Source: Neorhizobium populisoli (lineage in GTDB: Bacteria; Pseudomonadota; Alphaproteobacteria; Rhizobiales; Rhizobiaceae). From it: 64,000 nucleotides of DNA. The stretch is from assembly GCF_019430945.1 (NCBI RefSeq), contig NZ_JAHYCB010000017.1, positions 20,333 to 84,332 on the forward strand. Reading direction: 5' to 3'. A model generated the notes under the pieces. That model did not search any database and was not told the DNA's origin. It saw only the letters and a list, made by a program, of their open reading frames with translations. Position 1 is the stretch's first letter. Each line of letters begins with the position of its first letter. This document shows positions 25,093 through 34,247 of the stretch, one piece after another. A program made the translations under genes and the position numbers.

Positions 25093-25983
25093 TCACCTGC
25101 CGATATAGGCGGCCAGCTCCTCGGGCGTTCCTGCGGGAAACGCCTGCTTGAGGTAGTCGAGAAAAACCGAGACACGGGCGCTCAGGAGCCGCCGGGAGGG
25201 GTACAGCGCCCATAGGGAGATTTCGGATCCTTCGACGTCGCCCCAGTGAAGGAGCGTTCCGTCGTGCAGATCATGGCTCACGAGCGAGATCGGCAGGCGA
25301 GCGGCGCCGACGCCGGCGCGTACGGCATCCCGCACCATGATGAGCGACGACATGGACAGGACCGGCTCTATCTCGATCTTCGCTCGACCTTCCGATGTCA
25401 GGACGGCCCAGCTTTGGCCGCCACCGCTGCCACGGACCACGCCCGGCGAGGCCCTCCCTGCGACCGGACGAGGAACCTTGGGACTTGCAATGACGACCAG
25501 CCGGTCATGAAGGAAGGCACGGCCGACGAGGCTTTCGTCCGCATCCGGATTGACGCGGATAACCAGGTCGTAGCCCTCCTCGATCATGTCGACCACGCGA
25601 TCCTCCGTGGTGATCTCAAGCCTTACCTCCGGGTATCGGAGCGCAAACCCTGCGGCGATCTTGCCCATAGCGGTCTGCGACAGGAGAAGCGGCGCGCTGA
25701 TCCGCAGCCGACCGCGCGGCCTTTCCGCGCCAGAAGAAATTGCAGCCGCCGTCTCGTGCAGTTCGATCAGGAGGGCTGCCGTCCGCTGGTGGAGAGCGCG
25801 TCCTTCCTCGGTGAGCTTCAGATCACGTGCTCCGCGTTCGAATAGCCGCAGATCAAGGGAGGCTTCGAGTTCCGCCACCCGCCGCGACAGCGTTGCTTTG
25901 GGACGGCCGGACGCCCGCGCCGCTTTTCCAAAACCGCCATGGCGGGCCACAAGATTGAAGTCGGCGAGTGCGAGAAGATCCAT
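25093..25983 (-). CDS. LysR-family transcriptional regulator
   Basis: A 296-residue LysR protein: an HTH near residues 15-45 (GGFGKAARASGRPKATLSRR) and the CrgA/DsdC-like effector domain (VRLEITTEDRVVDMIEEGYD). It is divergent from an NmrA-type NAD(P)-binding gene 103 bases away, the usual arrangement for regulator and target. The likely target unit includes the NmrA-like and AtaL-like genes at 26087-27481. Inducer unknown. Confidence 0.88.
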   Translation of the reverse strand: MDLLALADFNLVARHGGFGKAARASGRPKATLSRRVAELEASLDLRLFERGARDLKLTEEGRALHQRTAALLIELHETAAAISSGAERPRGRLRISAPLLLSQTAMGKIAAGFALRYPEVRLEITTEDRVVDMIEEGYDLVIRVNPDADESLVGRAFLHDRLVVIASPKVPRPVAGRASPGVVRGSGGGQSWAVLTSEGRAKIEIEPVLSMSSLIMVRDAVRAGVGAARLPISLVSHDLHDGTLLHWGDVEGSEISLWALYPSRRLLSARVSVFLDYLKQAFPAGTPEELAAYIGR

Positions 25984-26086
25984 ACTGTTTCACCTACGAG
26001 ACGGCGCGTCTATTTTGAAGGTCTATTTGGCTGAAGATGAACCAGTCATATTCGGGTCGTCAAGAACACCAACCGGAGATACTCAC

Positions 26087-26956
26087 ATGACCATTCTCGT
26101 AACCGGCGCCACCGGCAATATCGGCAGCCAAGTCGTCCAACACCTCGCCAGCCGCGGCGCCGACGTTCGCGCCCTCGTCCGCGATCTCTCGAAAGTCAGC
26201 TTCCCGGCCGGCGTCGATGTCTCCAAGGGCGACTTTCTCGATGTCGAATCCCTGCGCGCCGCCATGTCCGGCGTCTCGACGCTGTTTCTGCTGAACGCCG
26301 TCGTTCCGGACGAATTCACCCAGGCCCTGATCGCGCTCAACGTCGCACGCTCGGCCGGCATTGAGCGCATCGTCTACCTCTCGGTCATTCATCCTGACGT
26401 CTATGTCAACGTTCCGCATTTCGCGGGCAAGTACGGCGTCGAGCGGATGATCGAACAGATGGGCATGAAAGCCACCATCCTTCGCCCTGCCTACTTCATC
26501 CAGAACGACCTGATGATCAAGGACGCGATCACCGGCTACGGCGTCTACCCGATGCCGGTCGGCGACAAGGGTCTCGCCATGATCGACGTGCGAGACATCG
26601 CAGAGATCGCGGCGCTCGAACTGCTGCGTCGTGAACAGGCTGCAGAACCGCTGCCGCTCAACCGCGTCAATCTGGTCGGCCCCGAAACCCTCACGGGCGA
26701 GGATATCGCCGCCATCTGGTCGGACGTCCTCGGCCGCCAGATCAGCTATGCCGGCGGCGATACGGACGCCTTCGAGCAGAACCTCAACCAGTTCATGCCG
26801 CCCTGGATGGCGTACGACATGCGGATGATGGGCGAGCGCTTCCTGACCGACGGCATGCTGCCGGAAGGCGGCGACGTCGAACGCCTGACGACGCTGCTCG
26901 GCCGCCCGCTCCGCTCCTACCGCGACTTCGCCTCGGAAGCCGCCGCCTCGGCTTGA
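26087..26956 (+). CDS. NmrA-like NAD(P)-binding reductase
   Basis: A 289-residue atypical short-chain dehydrogenase with GATGNIG nucleotide-binding motif at residues 7-13 and ALVRDLSKV after the second strand. It lacks the catalytic YxxxK, as NmrA/HSCARG-like sensors or reductases do. The ATG at 26087 follows a GGAG site; the long upstream frame is antisense to the LysR gene. Such enzymes reduce quinones or act as redox sensors. It starts a likely operon with the SRPBCC gene and a broken paralogue. Confidence 0.83.
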   Translation: MTILVTGATGNIGSQVVQHLASRGADVRALVRDLSKVSFPAGVDVSKGDFLDVESLRAAMSGVSTLFLLNAVVPDEFTQALIALNVARSAGIERIVYLSVIHPDVYVNVPHFAGKYGVERMIEQMGMKATILRPAYFIQNDLMIKDAITGYGVYPMPVGDKGLAMIDVRDIAEIAALELLRREQAAEPLPLNRVNLVGPETLTGEDIAAIWSDVLGRQISYAGGDTDAFEQNLNQFMPPWMAYDMRMMGERFLTDGMLPEGGDVERLTTLLGRPLRSYRDFASEAAASA

Positions 26957-27007
26957 GGCGGCAACCTTCACCACCACCAGCAAACATCCACCACAAGGAC
27001 CATCGTC

Positions 27008-27481
27008 ATGATCTATTCGACCGCTACCGTTTCAGTAAATCCAGAGGGCGAAACCAGGCTCACCCGTGAACAGGCCTGGAAGGGCCTCGAACTGAAAGCC
27101 CGCGACGCGCGGCTGTTCCTGCCGCCCGGCCTCTGCACCCGCTGCGACGTCGTGGAGGATAGCACGACCCACTTCGTGCGCGAAGCCACGATCGCCGGTT
27201 CCGACATCAGGGAGATCATCACACTGGAGCCAGAACATAAAGTCACCTTCTTCCAGGCCATGGGACCGCGCGAAGGCGCGATCATCAACGAGCTGTTCGA
27301 AGATGAAGGTGGCGAACTGCAGCTTCGCTTCTACTGCTACCTCGGCCTGCGCGGCAAGCAGCCGAACGGACCTGAAGAACAGGCGGAGCAGACCCAGTTC
27401 GACAGCGACAGGGGCTACAAGTCCGCCCTGCTGTCGACCCTTAAGCGGACCCGCGAACTGGTCGCCGAGGGCCGGCTCTGA
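27008..27481 (+). CDS. AtaL-like SRPBCC-fold protein (DUF1857)
   Basis: A 157-residue protein similar to the DUF1857/AtaL-like subgroup of the START/SRPBCC fold: EQAWKGLELKARDARLFLP, then THFVREATIAG and LQLRFYCYLGLRG. The fold makes a large hydrophobic cavity for lipid-like or aromatic ligands. It lies 51 bases after the NmrA-like gene on the same strand. Its ligand is unknown; partners suggest a role in reactive aromatic compound handling. Confidence 0.75.
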   Translation: MIYSTATVSVNPEGETRLTREQAWKGLELKARDARLFLPPGLCTRCDVVEDSTTHFVREATIAGSDIREIITLEPEHKVTFFQAMGPREGAIINELFEDEGGELQLRFYCYLGLRGKQPNGPEEQAEQTQFDSDRGYKSALLSTLKRTRELVAEGRL

Positions 27482-27550
27482 TTATCGTCACCATCAACAA
27501 TACCAGCGGGGCGGCCTGAGACAGGCGCCCTGCCCGCCAGGAGAACCGCC

Positions 27551-28161
27551 ATGCCCACCTCTGCTACCACCCGATCAGACGCCACGCCGAAGATCACCGT
27601 CCTCGGCGCCACCGGCCCGACCGGACGTCATATCGTCACCCTGGCCTTGAGCCGCGGCCACGACATCACCGCTTTCGTGCGTTCGCCGGAGAAGGTCGCG
27701 GAGACGGCTCTCCGCGAGGCTATCGAGGGCCGCGACGCGGTCATCAGCGCGCTCGGAACGCCCGCCAGCCCGTTTAAGGAAGTGACGCTTCTTTCGAGCG
27801 CGACGAAAGCCCTCGTCGATGCGATGAAGGCGGAGCAGGTGTCGCGCCTCGTCGCCGTTACCGGGACAGCCGGGCGCGTGGCGGTTTCGTCTTCGACAAG
27901 CTGATCTTCCCGCTTCTTCTGCGCAACATCTATGCCGACAAGGACCGTCAGGAAGCGCTTATCCGGGAGAGTGGGCTGGAGTGGACAATCGTCCGGCCTT
28001 CCGTTCTCAACAACAAGGCCGCCCGAGGGACTGTACGCGCGCTTACCGACCTGAGCGACTTCCATGGCGGAAGCATATCCCGCCAGGATGTCGCCCGCTT
28101 CCTTTTGGATCAGGTCGGATCAGACGGATGGCTGCGAAAGTCGCCGCTGATTACCTGGTAA
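27551..28161 (+). pseudogene. Frameshifted NAD(P)-binding reductase
   Basis: The first frame (27551-27904) starts with a Rossmann motif GATGPTGRHIV and runs to VAVTGTAGR, then leaves frame. The second frame, from about 27866 to a TAA at 28159-28161, continues the protein: GGFVFDKLIFPLLLRNIYAD, DRQEALIRESGLEWTIVRPS. A small deletion near 27865-27870 changed the frame, and a further in-frame deletion after SPEKV appears to have removed about 15-20 residues. It is a dead paralogue of the NmrA-like gene two places upstream. Confidence 0.72.
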
Positions 28162-28188
28162 GGCTTCGGCCGGTCTCGTTGAGACGCC

Positions 28189-28218
28189 AAGCCCGCTGGT
28201 CGAGCGGGCTTGTTTGCG
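28189..28218 (+). terminator. Intrinsic terminator
   Basis: AAGCCCGCT (28189-28197) pairs with AGCGGGCTT (28203-28211) around a 5-base loop, followed by GTTTGCG. It would end the plus-strand transcript of the NmrA/SRPBCC unit before the converging hydrolase gene. Confidence 0.6.
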
Positions 28219-29166
28219 TCACCTTCGTCGAACGACCACATGCCCCAGTTCCGTTGCCCGACCCGCAAGTCCGGTGCAGGCCACGCTCCATGCGTCCGGA
28301 TCTACTGCAAGTGCCGTCCGCATCCAAGCGAGCGTCATGCGCTTCGTCGCCTCTAGCACGTCCGGCGCCTCGATCTCCGTTTCCTTGGCGTCGAGTCCGG
28401 CGATGCCTCCAAGTCCATGCCCGGCGCCATGCAACATCAGGAGCGCATCGTCCCGCCCCAGCGCGTCGTGAAAGGGATCGGCATGCCATTGCGGGCCACG
28501 GGTCGTAAAATGCGGATCGTCCGCATCTCCGCAGACGACCAGGATCGGTCTGGAGATCTTCGAGAAGTCGACGTCGAAGAACGGAAACCGGGCGGCGCTC
28601 TCCTCGGTCATGTCCTTCCCTCCACGCCCCGGCGCGGCGAGGAGGATGCCCGACGAGATGCGGTCGTCGGAGAAGTCCTCGCCCTCCAACTGCGCGCCCA
28701 GCAGAAGTCCGACGGTATGGCCGCCGAAGGAATGCCCGGCCGCTGCCACGCGAGAATGATCGAGCCGTCCGGACACGGCAGGCGCCTGTCGTTCCACCTC
28801 CGGCAGTCGATCGAGGATCGCCTTCATCTCCTGCACGCGCTCGCGCCAGAAGAACGGCGCTCCGGGCGCATCGCTCGACAGTCCTCCGACCCGCGAGCTT
28901 GCGTGCGTTGGCTGGATGACGGCAAAGCCGCGTTCGGCCCAGAACTGGGCCATATGCCCGTAGCCGTCCTTCGACGGGATGTAGTTGGAGGGGCCATAAC
29001 CGTGGGACAGCAGCACGATGGGAAGCTTGTCGCCGGTCGCTGGCGCGGTGAGGCGCAGTTCGAGGGGCTGTCGGCCCTCCATGAGCAGTCGGATCGGCGT
29101 ATAGGCAAGGGTTAGAGCGGCGTCGGGCGTGGGTATGTGGCGTGCGATATCGATGAGACGGTTCAT
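28219..29166 (-). CDS. Platelet-activating-factor-acetylhydrolase-like alpha/beta hydrolase
   Basis: A 315-residue alpha/beta hydrolase with the nucleophile elbow AAGHSFGGHTVGLLLG (Ser) and a late His in LLMLHGAGHGLGG. The N-terminal PIVLLSHGYGPSNYIPSKDG gives the oxyanion loop. It looks cytosolic, without a signal peptide. It lies 36 bases after the SDR gene at 29203-29961 on the same strand, so the two probably form an operon. Substrate is an ester or lactone; identity unclear. Confidence 0.8.
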   Translation of the reverse strand: MNRLIDIARHIPTPDAALTLAYTPIRLLMEGRQPLELRLTAPATGDKLPIVLLSHGYGPSNYIPSKDGYGHMAQFWAERGFAVIQPTHASSRVGGLSSDAPGAPFFWRERVQEMKAILDRLPEVERQAPAVSGRLDHSRVAAAGHSFGGHTVGLLLGAQLEGEDFSDDRISSGILLAAPGRGGKDMTEESAARFPFFDVDFSKISRPILVVCGDADDPHFTTRGPQWHADPFHDALGRDDALLMLHGAGHGLGGIAGLDAKETEIEAPDVLEATKRMTLAWMRTALAVDPDAWSVACTGLAGRATELGHVVVRRR

Positions 29167-29202
29167 GTTCTGAATCCTTGAGGAAATATTGGAAGGAGCT
29201 CG

Positions 29203-29961
29203 TTATTCGGCAAGAAGACCAGCCTCGCGGAACCACGTGCTTGCGTCGGCTCCTGCCGGAATCTTCATAGGAGCGTCGAGCTCGGTCACGGCGCGCCAAG
29301 CAGCCTCGGCCACGTCCTCCGGCGTCGTGAACTCCGTTCCGGCGCGGAGCGTGCTGAGATAGTCGTGGACGAACGAGCCGTATGGCTCAGGGATTTCCAT
29401 TCCCATCCTAGCGACGGCATTCTTGCCGAATCCGGTGGTCGGAGCGGATCCCGGCAGTATCAGGCGGGTCCTTACGCCGAACGGGCCGGCTTCCAGCGCC
29501 AGGCTCTCGGTGAATGCGTTCAATGCAGCCTTGCTGGCACTGTAGACGGCCAAGGCAGGCAGCGGCTTCATCGTCACGATGGAGCTGACGTTGACGATGA
29601 CGCCCGATCCCCGAATCCGCATCTGCGGAAGAAACGCCTTCGTCATCGCGATGGCGCCGAAGACGTTCGTTTCGAAGAGTTCGTGGATCTTGTCGATCTC
29701 GGCGCCTTCGAGCACGTTCAGCATACCAACGCCTGCGTTGTTGACAAGGGCGTCGATCGGTCCCGCCGCCTCGACGGCCTCCTCGATGCTTCGCGCGTCG
29801 GTCACGTCCAGCGCCAGGACTTGAAGCTTGTCGTGGGCGGGCAGCAGATCGTGCCGGCGCGTGCGCATGGTGGCGACGACCTCCCACTCACGTGCCAGAA
29901 AAGTCTGTGCGATGGCAACGCCGAAGCCGGAAGAGCAGCCGGTGATAAGGATCTTTGGCAA
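29203..29961 (-). CDS. Short-chain dehydrogenase/reductase
   Basis: A 252-residue classical SDR. It has the TGCSSGFG nucleotide-binding motif (residues about 7-14), NNAGVG and the catalytic YSASK with an upstream Ser in NVSSIVT. It uses NAD(P)H to reduce a carbonyl, or the reverse. It is divergent from the AraC-type gene at 30058, about 95 bases away, which probably controls this two-gene unit. Confidence 0.87.
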   Translation of the reverse strand: MPKILITGCSSGFGVAIAQTFLAREWEVVATMRTRRHDLLPAHDKLQVLALDVTDARSIEEAVEAAGPIDALVNNAGVGMLNVLEGAEIDKIHELFETNVFGAIAMTKAFLPQMRIRGSGVIVNVSSIVTMKPLPALAVYSASKAALNAFTESLALEAGPFGVRTRLILPGSAPTTGFGKNAVARMGMEIPEPYGSFVHDYLSTLRAGTEFTTPEDVAEAAWRAVTELDAPMKIPAGADASTWFREAGLLAE

Positions 29962-30057
29962 GTGCTTGTCTCCTGATTAAAGCCTGTCAAAGATGGACTA
30001 GATCCGGCGGACTTGCTATCTCTGTAGGTCCGAACTCCTTTAGCGAAAGTCCGAACA

Positions 30058-30957
30058 ATGACCGATCCAGTCGCCGAAGTCGCCGCTCTGCTGAAGCCGA
30101 CTCCCTCTGTCTCGAAAGTAGTGACCGGTGGCGGGCGCTGGCTCGTGGAGCGCAAAGACCTCGGGAGCCCCTTCTATTGCGCCGTGGTGGAAGGCGAATG
30201 CTTGCTGACTATCGCCGGACGCGACCCTTTGCAGATGACCGCGAGCGACTTCGTCCTGGTTCCGGAAGCCTCCTCGTTCACAATGAGCAGTCTGGAACCG
30301 CCGCCTCGCGGAACCCTTGCACAGCGGCTGGAGACGAGCCCCGGCGTCTTCCGGCTGGGCGATCCCGACCTCCCTGTCTCGATCAGGGCCATGGTTGGGC
30401 ACTGTTCGTTCAATTCGGACCAGAGGGAACTTCTTGTCACGCTGCTGCCGGAGGTCATCCATGTCCATGGAGAGGAACGGCTCGCGCTGCTCGTCCGTAT
30501 GATCAACGATGAGACCAGAGCCGACCGGACCGCGCGCGAGATCGTCCTGAGACATCTGCTGGAGCTTTTGTTCATAGAGGCGCTACGGTGCAGTGGCGGC
30601 GCTGCCGCATCTCCGGGCCTACTGCGCGGCATGGCCGATCCGCAACTCGCACCGACCCTGCGGCGAATCCATGAAGATCCCGGCCGCGGCATCACCGTAG
30701 AGACGTTGGCCAAGGATGCTGCCATGTCGCGTTCGACCTTCTTCGAGCGCTTCCGCAGAGAGATCGGCGTCGCGCCGATGGAATATGCGACCGGCTGGCG
30801 GATGGCGCTCGCAAAGGAGCTGCTCCGCAAGGACGTCGCCACGACGGAGATTGCGGAACGTGTCGGATATGGCTCGGCAAGCGCCTTCAGCGTCGCGTTC
30901 AGCCGCCACTTCGGAAAGCCGCCGGGAGCGTACTCGCGACAGCTTGCCGACGCATAA
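30058..30957 (+). CDS. AraC-family regulator with N-terminal cupin domain
   Basis: A 299-residue regulator. Residues 1-190 form an AraC_N/cupin-type sensor (VVEGECLLTIAGRDPLQMTA) and the last 100 residues hold two helix-turn-helix units (TLAKDAAMSRSTFFERFRRE, then IAERVGYGSASAFSVAFSRH). It stands divergent from the SDR/hydrolase pair and likely activates it. The subfamily often responds to small aromatic or aldehyde inducers. Confidence 0.87.
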   Translation: MTDPVAEVAALLKPTPSVSKVVTGGGRWLVERKDLGSPFYCAVVEGECLLTIAGRDPLQMTASDFVLVPEASSFTMSSLEPPPRGTLAQRLETSPGVFRLGDPDLPVSIRAMVGHCSFNSDQRELLVTLLPEVIHVHGEERLALLVRMINDETRADRTAREIVLRHLLELLFIEALRCSGGAAASPGLLRGMADPQLAPTLRRIHEDPGRGITVETLAKDAAMSRSTFFERFRREIGVAPMEYATGWRMALAKELLRKDVATTEIAERVGYGSASAFSVAFSRHFGKPPGAYSRQLADA

Positions 30958-31001
30958 CTTGCCGAATGAAGACGGACGACGGTTCAGCAAGTTCCTTGAG
31001 C

Positions 31002-31169
31002 TTAGGGGGCGAGGCACTCTTCGCAGATGCCGCATCCGTCTTCGTCCATTATAAACTGCCGCCGCCCGCAGCAGAGACATTCGGCGCTGCCTTCGCTGGA
31101 AAGCTCGCGCTCCGGCGGAAGAATTTCGATCTCGCAGGCAGATATTGTTTCAACGGACGCGTCTTCCAT
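31002..31169 (-). CDS. 55-residue zinc-finger protein
   Basis: A small gene on the minus strand encodes MEDASVETISACEIEILPPE and then a Cys-rich part with ECLCCGRR and GCGICEECLAP: two CxxC knuckles separated by 11 residues, a zinc-ribbon-like pair. The coding frame is clean and the Cys spacing is hard to get by chance. It converges on the AraC-family gene, with stops 45 bases apart. Zinc binding is inferred from the Cys pattern; function unknown. Confidence 0.7.
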   Translation of the reverse strand: MEDASVETISACEIEILPPERELSSEGSAECLCCGRRQFIMDEDGCGICEECLAP

Positions 31170-31279
31170 CTCGAGGCTCCAGGTTCGAGGACGGAATTAA
31201 GATGGTGATGCCGATCGACGAAACAAGCCGTGCAAGGTGCCCCGCCTAGTCGTTTCAGAGCAGCTCTGCGAGAAGCGCG

Positions 31280-32179
31280 TTAATCCAGCATGACCATATG
31301 GGCCGGGAGCTGCTCCTCGAAAAACTTGGAGAACGACGCGATGCGGGGCGGCAGGGCCTGATAGGGCGGATAGAACAGCGTGAGCCAGAGGTCCGGCGGC
31401 GCCCATCCCTTGAAGACATGCACCAGACGTCCACTGCGGATGTGTTCCGCGATGTTGAAACCGGGAAGCAGGGCAACGCCAGCCCCATCCGCAGCCATGT
31501 CCGCCAGGACCTCGCCGCTGTTGGCGCTGAAAGCACGGCCCGCCGAGATCGCAATGCTCGAGCCGCTGTCCGACAGCACCCAGTTCTCCCGCCGACTTTC
31601 TCCGCTGTAGGCAAGGCAATCGTCAGGTTTCAGCTCATTGGGGTGTTGCATGTCGACGAAGCGGCTGCCGGGTGCTGCGACGAGGATGCGCGGCACGACG
31701 CGAATCTTTCTCCAAATGGTGAACTTGTCGGACGGCTGTGAGGAGATGCGGATCGCCAAGTCATAGTCGTCGTCAACGATGTTCACCAGCCCGTCGGAGA
31801 GCGAAATCTCGAAGCACATCTTGGGATATTTGTCCTTGAAGCCGGACAGGATCGGCGGCAGCACGACTTTTCCGAACCAGGTCGGCGCGCTGATCCTGAG
31901 ACGGCCCTCCTCGGCCTTGTGGGCGTTCATCATCTCACGCCGCGCGTCCTCGAGCGATTTCACCGCCGGCTGAATCTGCGCCGCGAAGATCGCGCCATCG
32001 GTGGTCAGGGAGACCTGCCGCGTCGTGCGCACGAAGAGCTGGACGCCGAGCTCCGCCTCAAGGGCGGCGATGGCGCGCGTGACGGCCGCCGGCGTCATGT
32101 CCAGTTCGCGGGCCACTTGCGCGAAATTCCGCTTCTCGGCGGCAAGGAGAAAGGTGCGCAGGGCCTTGTAGTCGTTCAT
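31280..32179 (-). CDS. LysR-family regulator of the dioxygenase cluster
   Basis: A 299-residue LysR regulator: HTH near 16-45 (KRNFAQVARELDMTPAAVTR) and the CrgA-like effector domain (VNIVDDDYDLAIRI). It is divergent from the VOC dioxygenase gene 117 bases away. Related TATTGCAATT sites lie in this gap and before two further units to the right, so this is the best candidate for the regulator of the whole 32.3-39.9 kb cluster (inference). The likely signal is a quinone or phenolic compound. Confidence 0.87.
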   Translation of the reverse strand: MNDYKALRTFLLAAEKRNFAQVARELDMTPAAVTRAIAALEAELGVQLFVRTTRQVSLTTDGAIFAAQIQPAVKSLEDARREMMNAHKAEEGRLRISAPTWFGKVVLPPILSGFKDKYPKMCFEISLSDGLVNIVDDDYDLAIRISSQPSDKFTIWRKIRVVPRILVAAPGSRFVDMQHPNELKPDDCLAYSGESRRENWVLSDSGSSIAISAGRAFSANSGEVLADMAADGAGVALLPGFNIAEHIRSGRLVHVFKGWAPPDLWLTLFYPPYQALPPRIASFSKFFEEQLPAHMVMLD

Positions 32180-32216
32180 GGGATTATTTCACTCTGTGCA
32201 ATGCTGTGGGAATTAG

Positions 32217-32257
32217 TATTGCAATTCCGCCCGGCAATCAACCGGCCTATATTGCAT
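32217..32257. promoter_or_regulatory. Repeated TTGCAAT motif, likely LysR binding region
   Basis: TATTGCAATT (32217-32226) and a second TATTGCATT (32249-32257) lie in the gap between the divergent LysR and dioxygenase genes. The same motif recurs at 33354 and 36588. Confidence 0.55.
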
Positions 32258-32296
32258 TCACGTAACAGACACGAGTGCTGACTGAAAGGCATCGAC

Positions 32297-33232
32297 ATGA
32301 TCAAGGATATCAAGGGGCTGCACCACGTGACGTCGATGGCGTCAGACGCGCGGCAGAACAACCGCTTCTTCACCGAAACGCTCGGCCTGCGCCGCGTCAA
32401 GCAGACGGTAAACTTCGACGACCCGAGCGTCCATCATCTCTATTACGGTGACCAGACGGGGTCAGCCGGAACAGTCATGACCTGCTTCCCGTTCGAAAAC
32501 ATGATGCTCGGGCGTCCCGGCGTGGGCGAGGTCGGCGAGACGCAGTTCTCCGTGCCCAGGGGATCGCTCAAATTCTGGCAGGATCGTCTCCTGGCGCAGG
32601 GCGTCGACGGGCTGGAAACGGACACCGTCTTCGGTGCCGGCAGGCTTCGGTTCATGGGTCCAGATGGCGACAGCCTAGCGCTGGTCGAGTCAGCCGACGA
32701 CCGCCGCTCGTCTCCCTGGCTCGCCGGGGCCATCCCGGAAGACGCCGCGATCCGTGGTTTTGCAGGCGCCCGCTTCAGTCTGCATGATACGGCTGCCACC
32801 GAGGAACTGCTGAGCTTCATGGGCTATCAGCGCGCGGAAAGGCAAGGCGACGTGACACGCTTCGTCATTCCGAACGGAAACGGTGCCGATACGATCGATC
32901 TGCAGCTTCTCCCCAAGACGCCCTTCGCACGGCAAGGCGCAGGGTCGGTACACCACATCGCCTTTGCCGTCGACAATCGCGAGAAGCAGCTCGAGGTCCG
33001 CAAGGCGCTGATGGCCACCGGCTACCAGGTCACGCCCGTGATCGACCGGGACTATTTCTGGGCGATCTATTTCCGCACGCCGGGCGGCATATTGTTCGAG
33101 ATCGCCACCAACGAGCCGGGCTTTGACCGCGACGAGGACACCGCCAATCTCGGGCAGGCGCTCAAGCTGCCGAGCCGGTATGAGGCATTCCGCGCGGAGA
33201 TCGAGGCCAACCTCCCCTCGCTGGCTGCGTAA
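32297..33232 (+). CDS. MhqO-like ring-cleaving dioxygenase (VOC superfamily)
   Basis: A 311-residue vicinal-oxygen-chelate protein with two glyoxalase modules. Metal ligands fit His near the start (GLHHVTSMASDA), His in GSVHHIAFAVDN and Glu in LFEIATNEPGF. This layout resembles the hydroquinone-specific dioxygenases MhqO/LinE-like that open hydroquinone rings using Fe(II). It is divergent from a LysR gene and followed by a terminator. It would detoxify hydroquinones formed by quinone reduction. Confidence 0.83.
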   Translation: MIKDIKGLHHVTSMASDARQNNRFFTETLGLRRVKQTVNFDDPSVHHLYYGDQTGSAGTVMTCFPFENMMLGRPGVGEVGETQFSVPRGSLKFWQDRLLAQGVDGLETDTVFGAGRLRFMGPDGDSLALVESADDRRSSPWLAGAIPEDAAIRGFAGARFSLHDTAATEELLSFMGYQRAERQGDVTRFVIPNGNGADTIDLQLLPKTPFARQGAGSVHHIAFAVDNREKQLEVRKALMATGYQVTPVIDRDYFWAIYFRTPGGILFEIATNEPGFDRDEDTANLGQALKLPSRYEAFRAEIEANLPSLAA

Positions 33233-33259
33233 CCGGCCTAACCCACATTGCTGTAGACG

Positions 33260-33292
33260 AAGGCCGCGGTCCGAAAGGATCGCGGCCTTTTT
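33260..33292 (+). terminator. Intrinsic terminator after the dioxygenase gene
   Basis: AAGGCCGCG (33260-33268) pairs with CGCGGCCTT (33281-33289) around a 12-base loop, followed by TTTTTG. It separates the dioxygenase from the next unit. Confidence 0.8.
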
Positions 33293-33353
33293 GCTACTCG
33301 CTCCGCTCAGCGTCCCCTGACTATTTCGTTTTCGACAATTCACTAGAAATATT

Positions 33354-33363
33354 TATTGCAATT
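33354..33363. promoter_or_regulatory. TATTGCAATT motif before the isochorismatase-type gene
   Basis: An exact TATTGCAATT about 137 bases before the start of the hydrolase gene, the same sequence as at 32217 and 36588. Confidence 0.5.
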
Positions 33364-33499
33364 TTGCGCGCATGCGGTCGGCGGTAAGTTCGATTTCAGC
33401 AGCCGAGACGGCAGCGAACAGCCAGCAGGCCCCGGAAGCTCCCGACAGCCGCAACTGATTTCGGGCGCCGTTCGCGGGCCCAACCAAGAGGAAAGAACC

Positions 33500-34189
33500 A
33501 TGTCCAAGCTTGAAGTCCTAACCCCGGCAAACAGCCAGCTCATCTTCATCGACCAGCAGCCACAGATGGCTTTCGGCGTCCAGTCGATCGACCGCCAGAC
33601 GCTGAAGAACAACGTCGTCGGCCTTGCCAAGGCAGCAAAGATTTTCGACATCCCAACCACCATTACCACGGTCGAGACGCTCTCCTTCTCGGGCAATACC
33701 TTTCCGGAGCTGCTCGCGGTCTACCCTGAGAACGACATCCTCGAACGGACCTCGATGAATTCGTGGGACGATCAGAACGTCCGCGACGCACTGGCCAGGA
33801 ATGCCGCCGCCGGCCGTAAGAAGATCGTCGTCTCCGGTCTGTGGACGGAAGTCTGCAACACCACCTTCGCCCTTTCCGCTCTCCACGACGTTCCGGACTA
33901 CGAAATTTATATGGTTGCCGATGCCTCCGGCGGCACCTCGCTGGAAGCGCATAACCGCGCCATGGACCGCATGGTGCAGGCTGGCGTGATCCCAGTCACC
34001 TGGCAGCAGGTCCTGCTCGAATGGCAGCGCGATTGGGCACGCAAGGAGAGCTACGACGCCGTCACGACGCTGGTGAAGGAGCATTCGGGCGCCTACGGCA
34101 TGGGCATCGACTATGCCTACACGATGGTTCACGGCGCGGAAGAACGCGTCAAGCACGGCAAGCGCATCGGCCCGAACCCGGCGAAGTAG
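33500..34189 (+). CDS. Isochorismatase-family (YcaC-like) hydrolase
   Basis: A 229-residue cysteine hydrolase of the isochorismatase fold. The catalytic Asp is in LIFIDQQPQMAFG, the Lys precedes VVSGLWTEVCNTT, and that motif provides the Cys nucleophile, as in YcaC and nicotinamidase relatives. The start at 33500 has an AAGAGGAAA leader; the upstream frame adds nothing conserved. Similar genes are commonly induced by reactive or aromatic compounds. It begins a three-gene unit with XapX and amidohydrolase genes. Confidence 0.83.
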   Translation: MSKLEVLTPANSQLIFIDQQPQMAFGVQSIDRQTLKNNVVGLAKAAKIFDIPTTITTVETLSFSGNTFPELLAVYPENDILERTSMNSWDDQNVRDALARNAAAGRKKIVVSGLWTEVCNTTFALSALHDVPDYEIYMVADASGGTSLEAHNRAMDRMVQAGVIPVTWQQVLLEWQRDWARKESYDAVTTLVKEHSGAYGMGIDYAYTMVHGAEERVKHGKRIGPNPAK

Positions 34190-34202
34190 TAGTCCTGCCC
34201 CT

Positions 34203-34223
34203 GCTCCGGCATTTCGCCGGAGC
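34203..34223. other. Intergenic hairpin
   Basis: GCTCCGGC (34203-34210) and GCCGGAGC (34216-34223) form a perfect 8-base stem with a 5-base loop between the hydrolase and XapX genes. No T run follows, so it may stabilise or partly attenuate the message instead of ending it. Confidence 0.5.
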
Positions 34224-34247
34224 GGAATCAATCCGGAAAGGTGTCCC

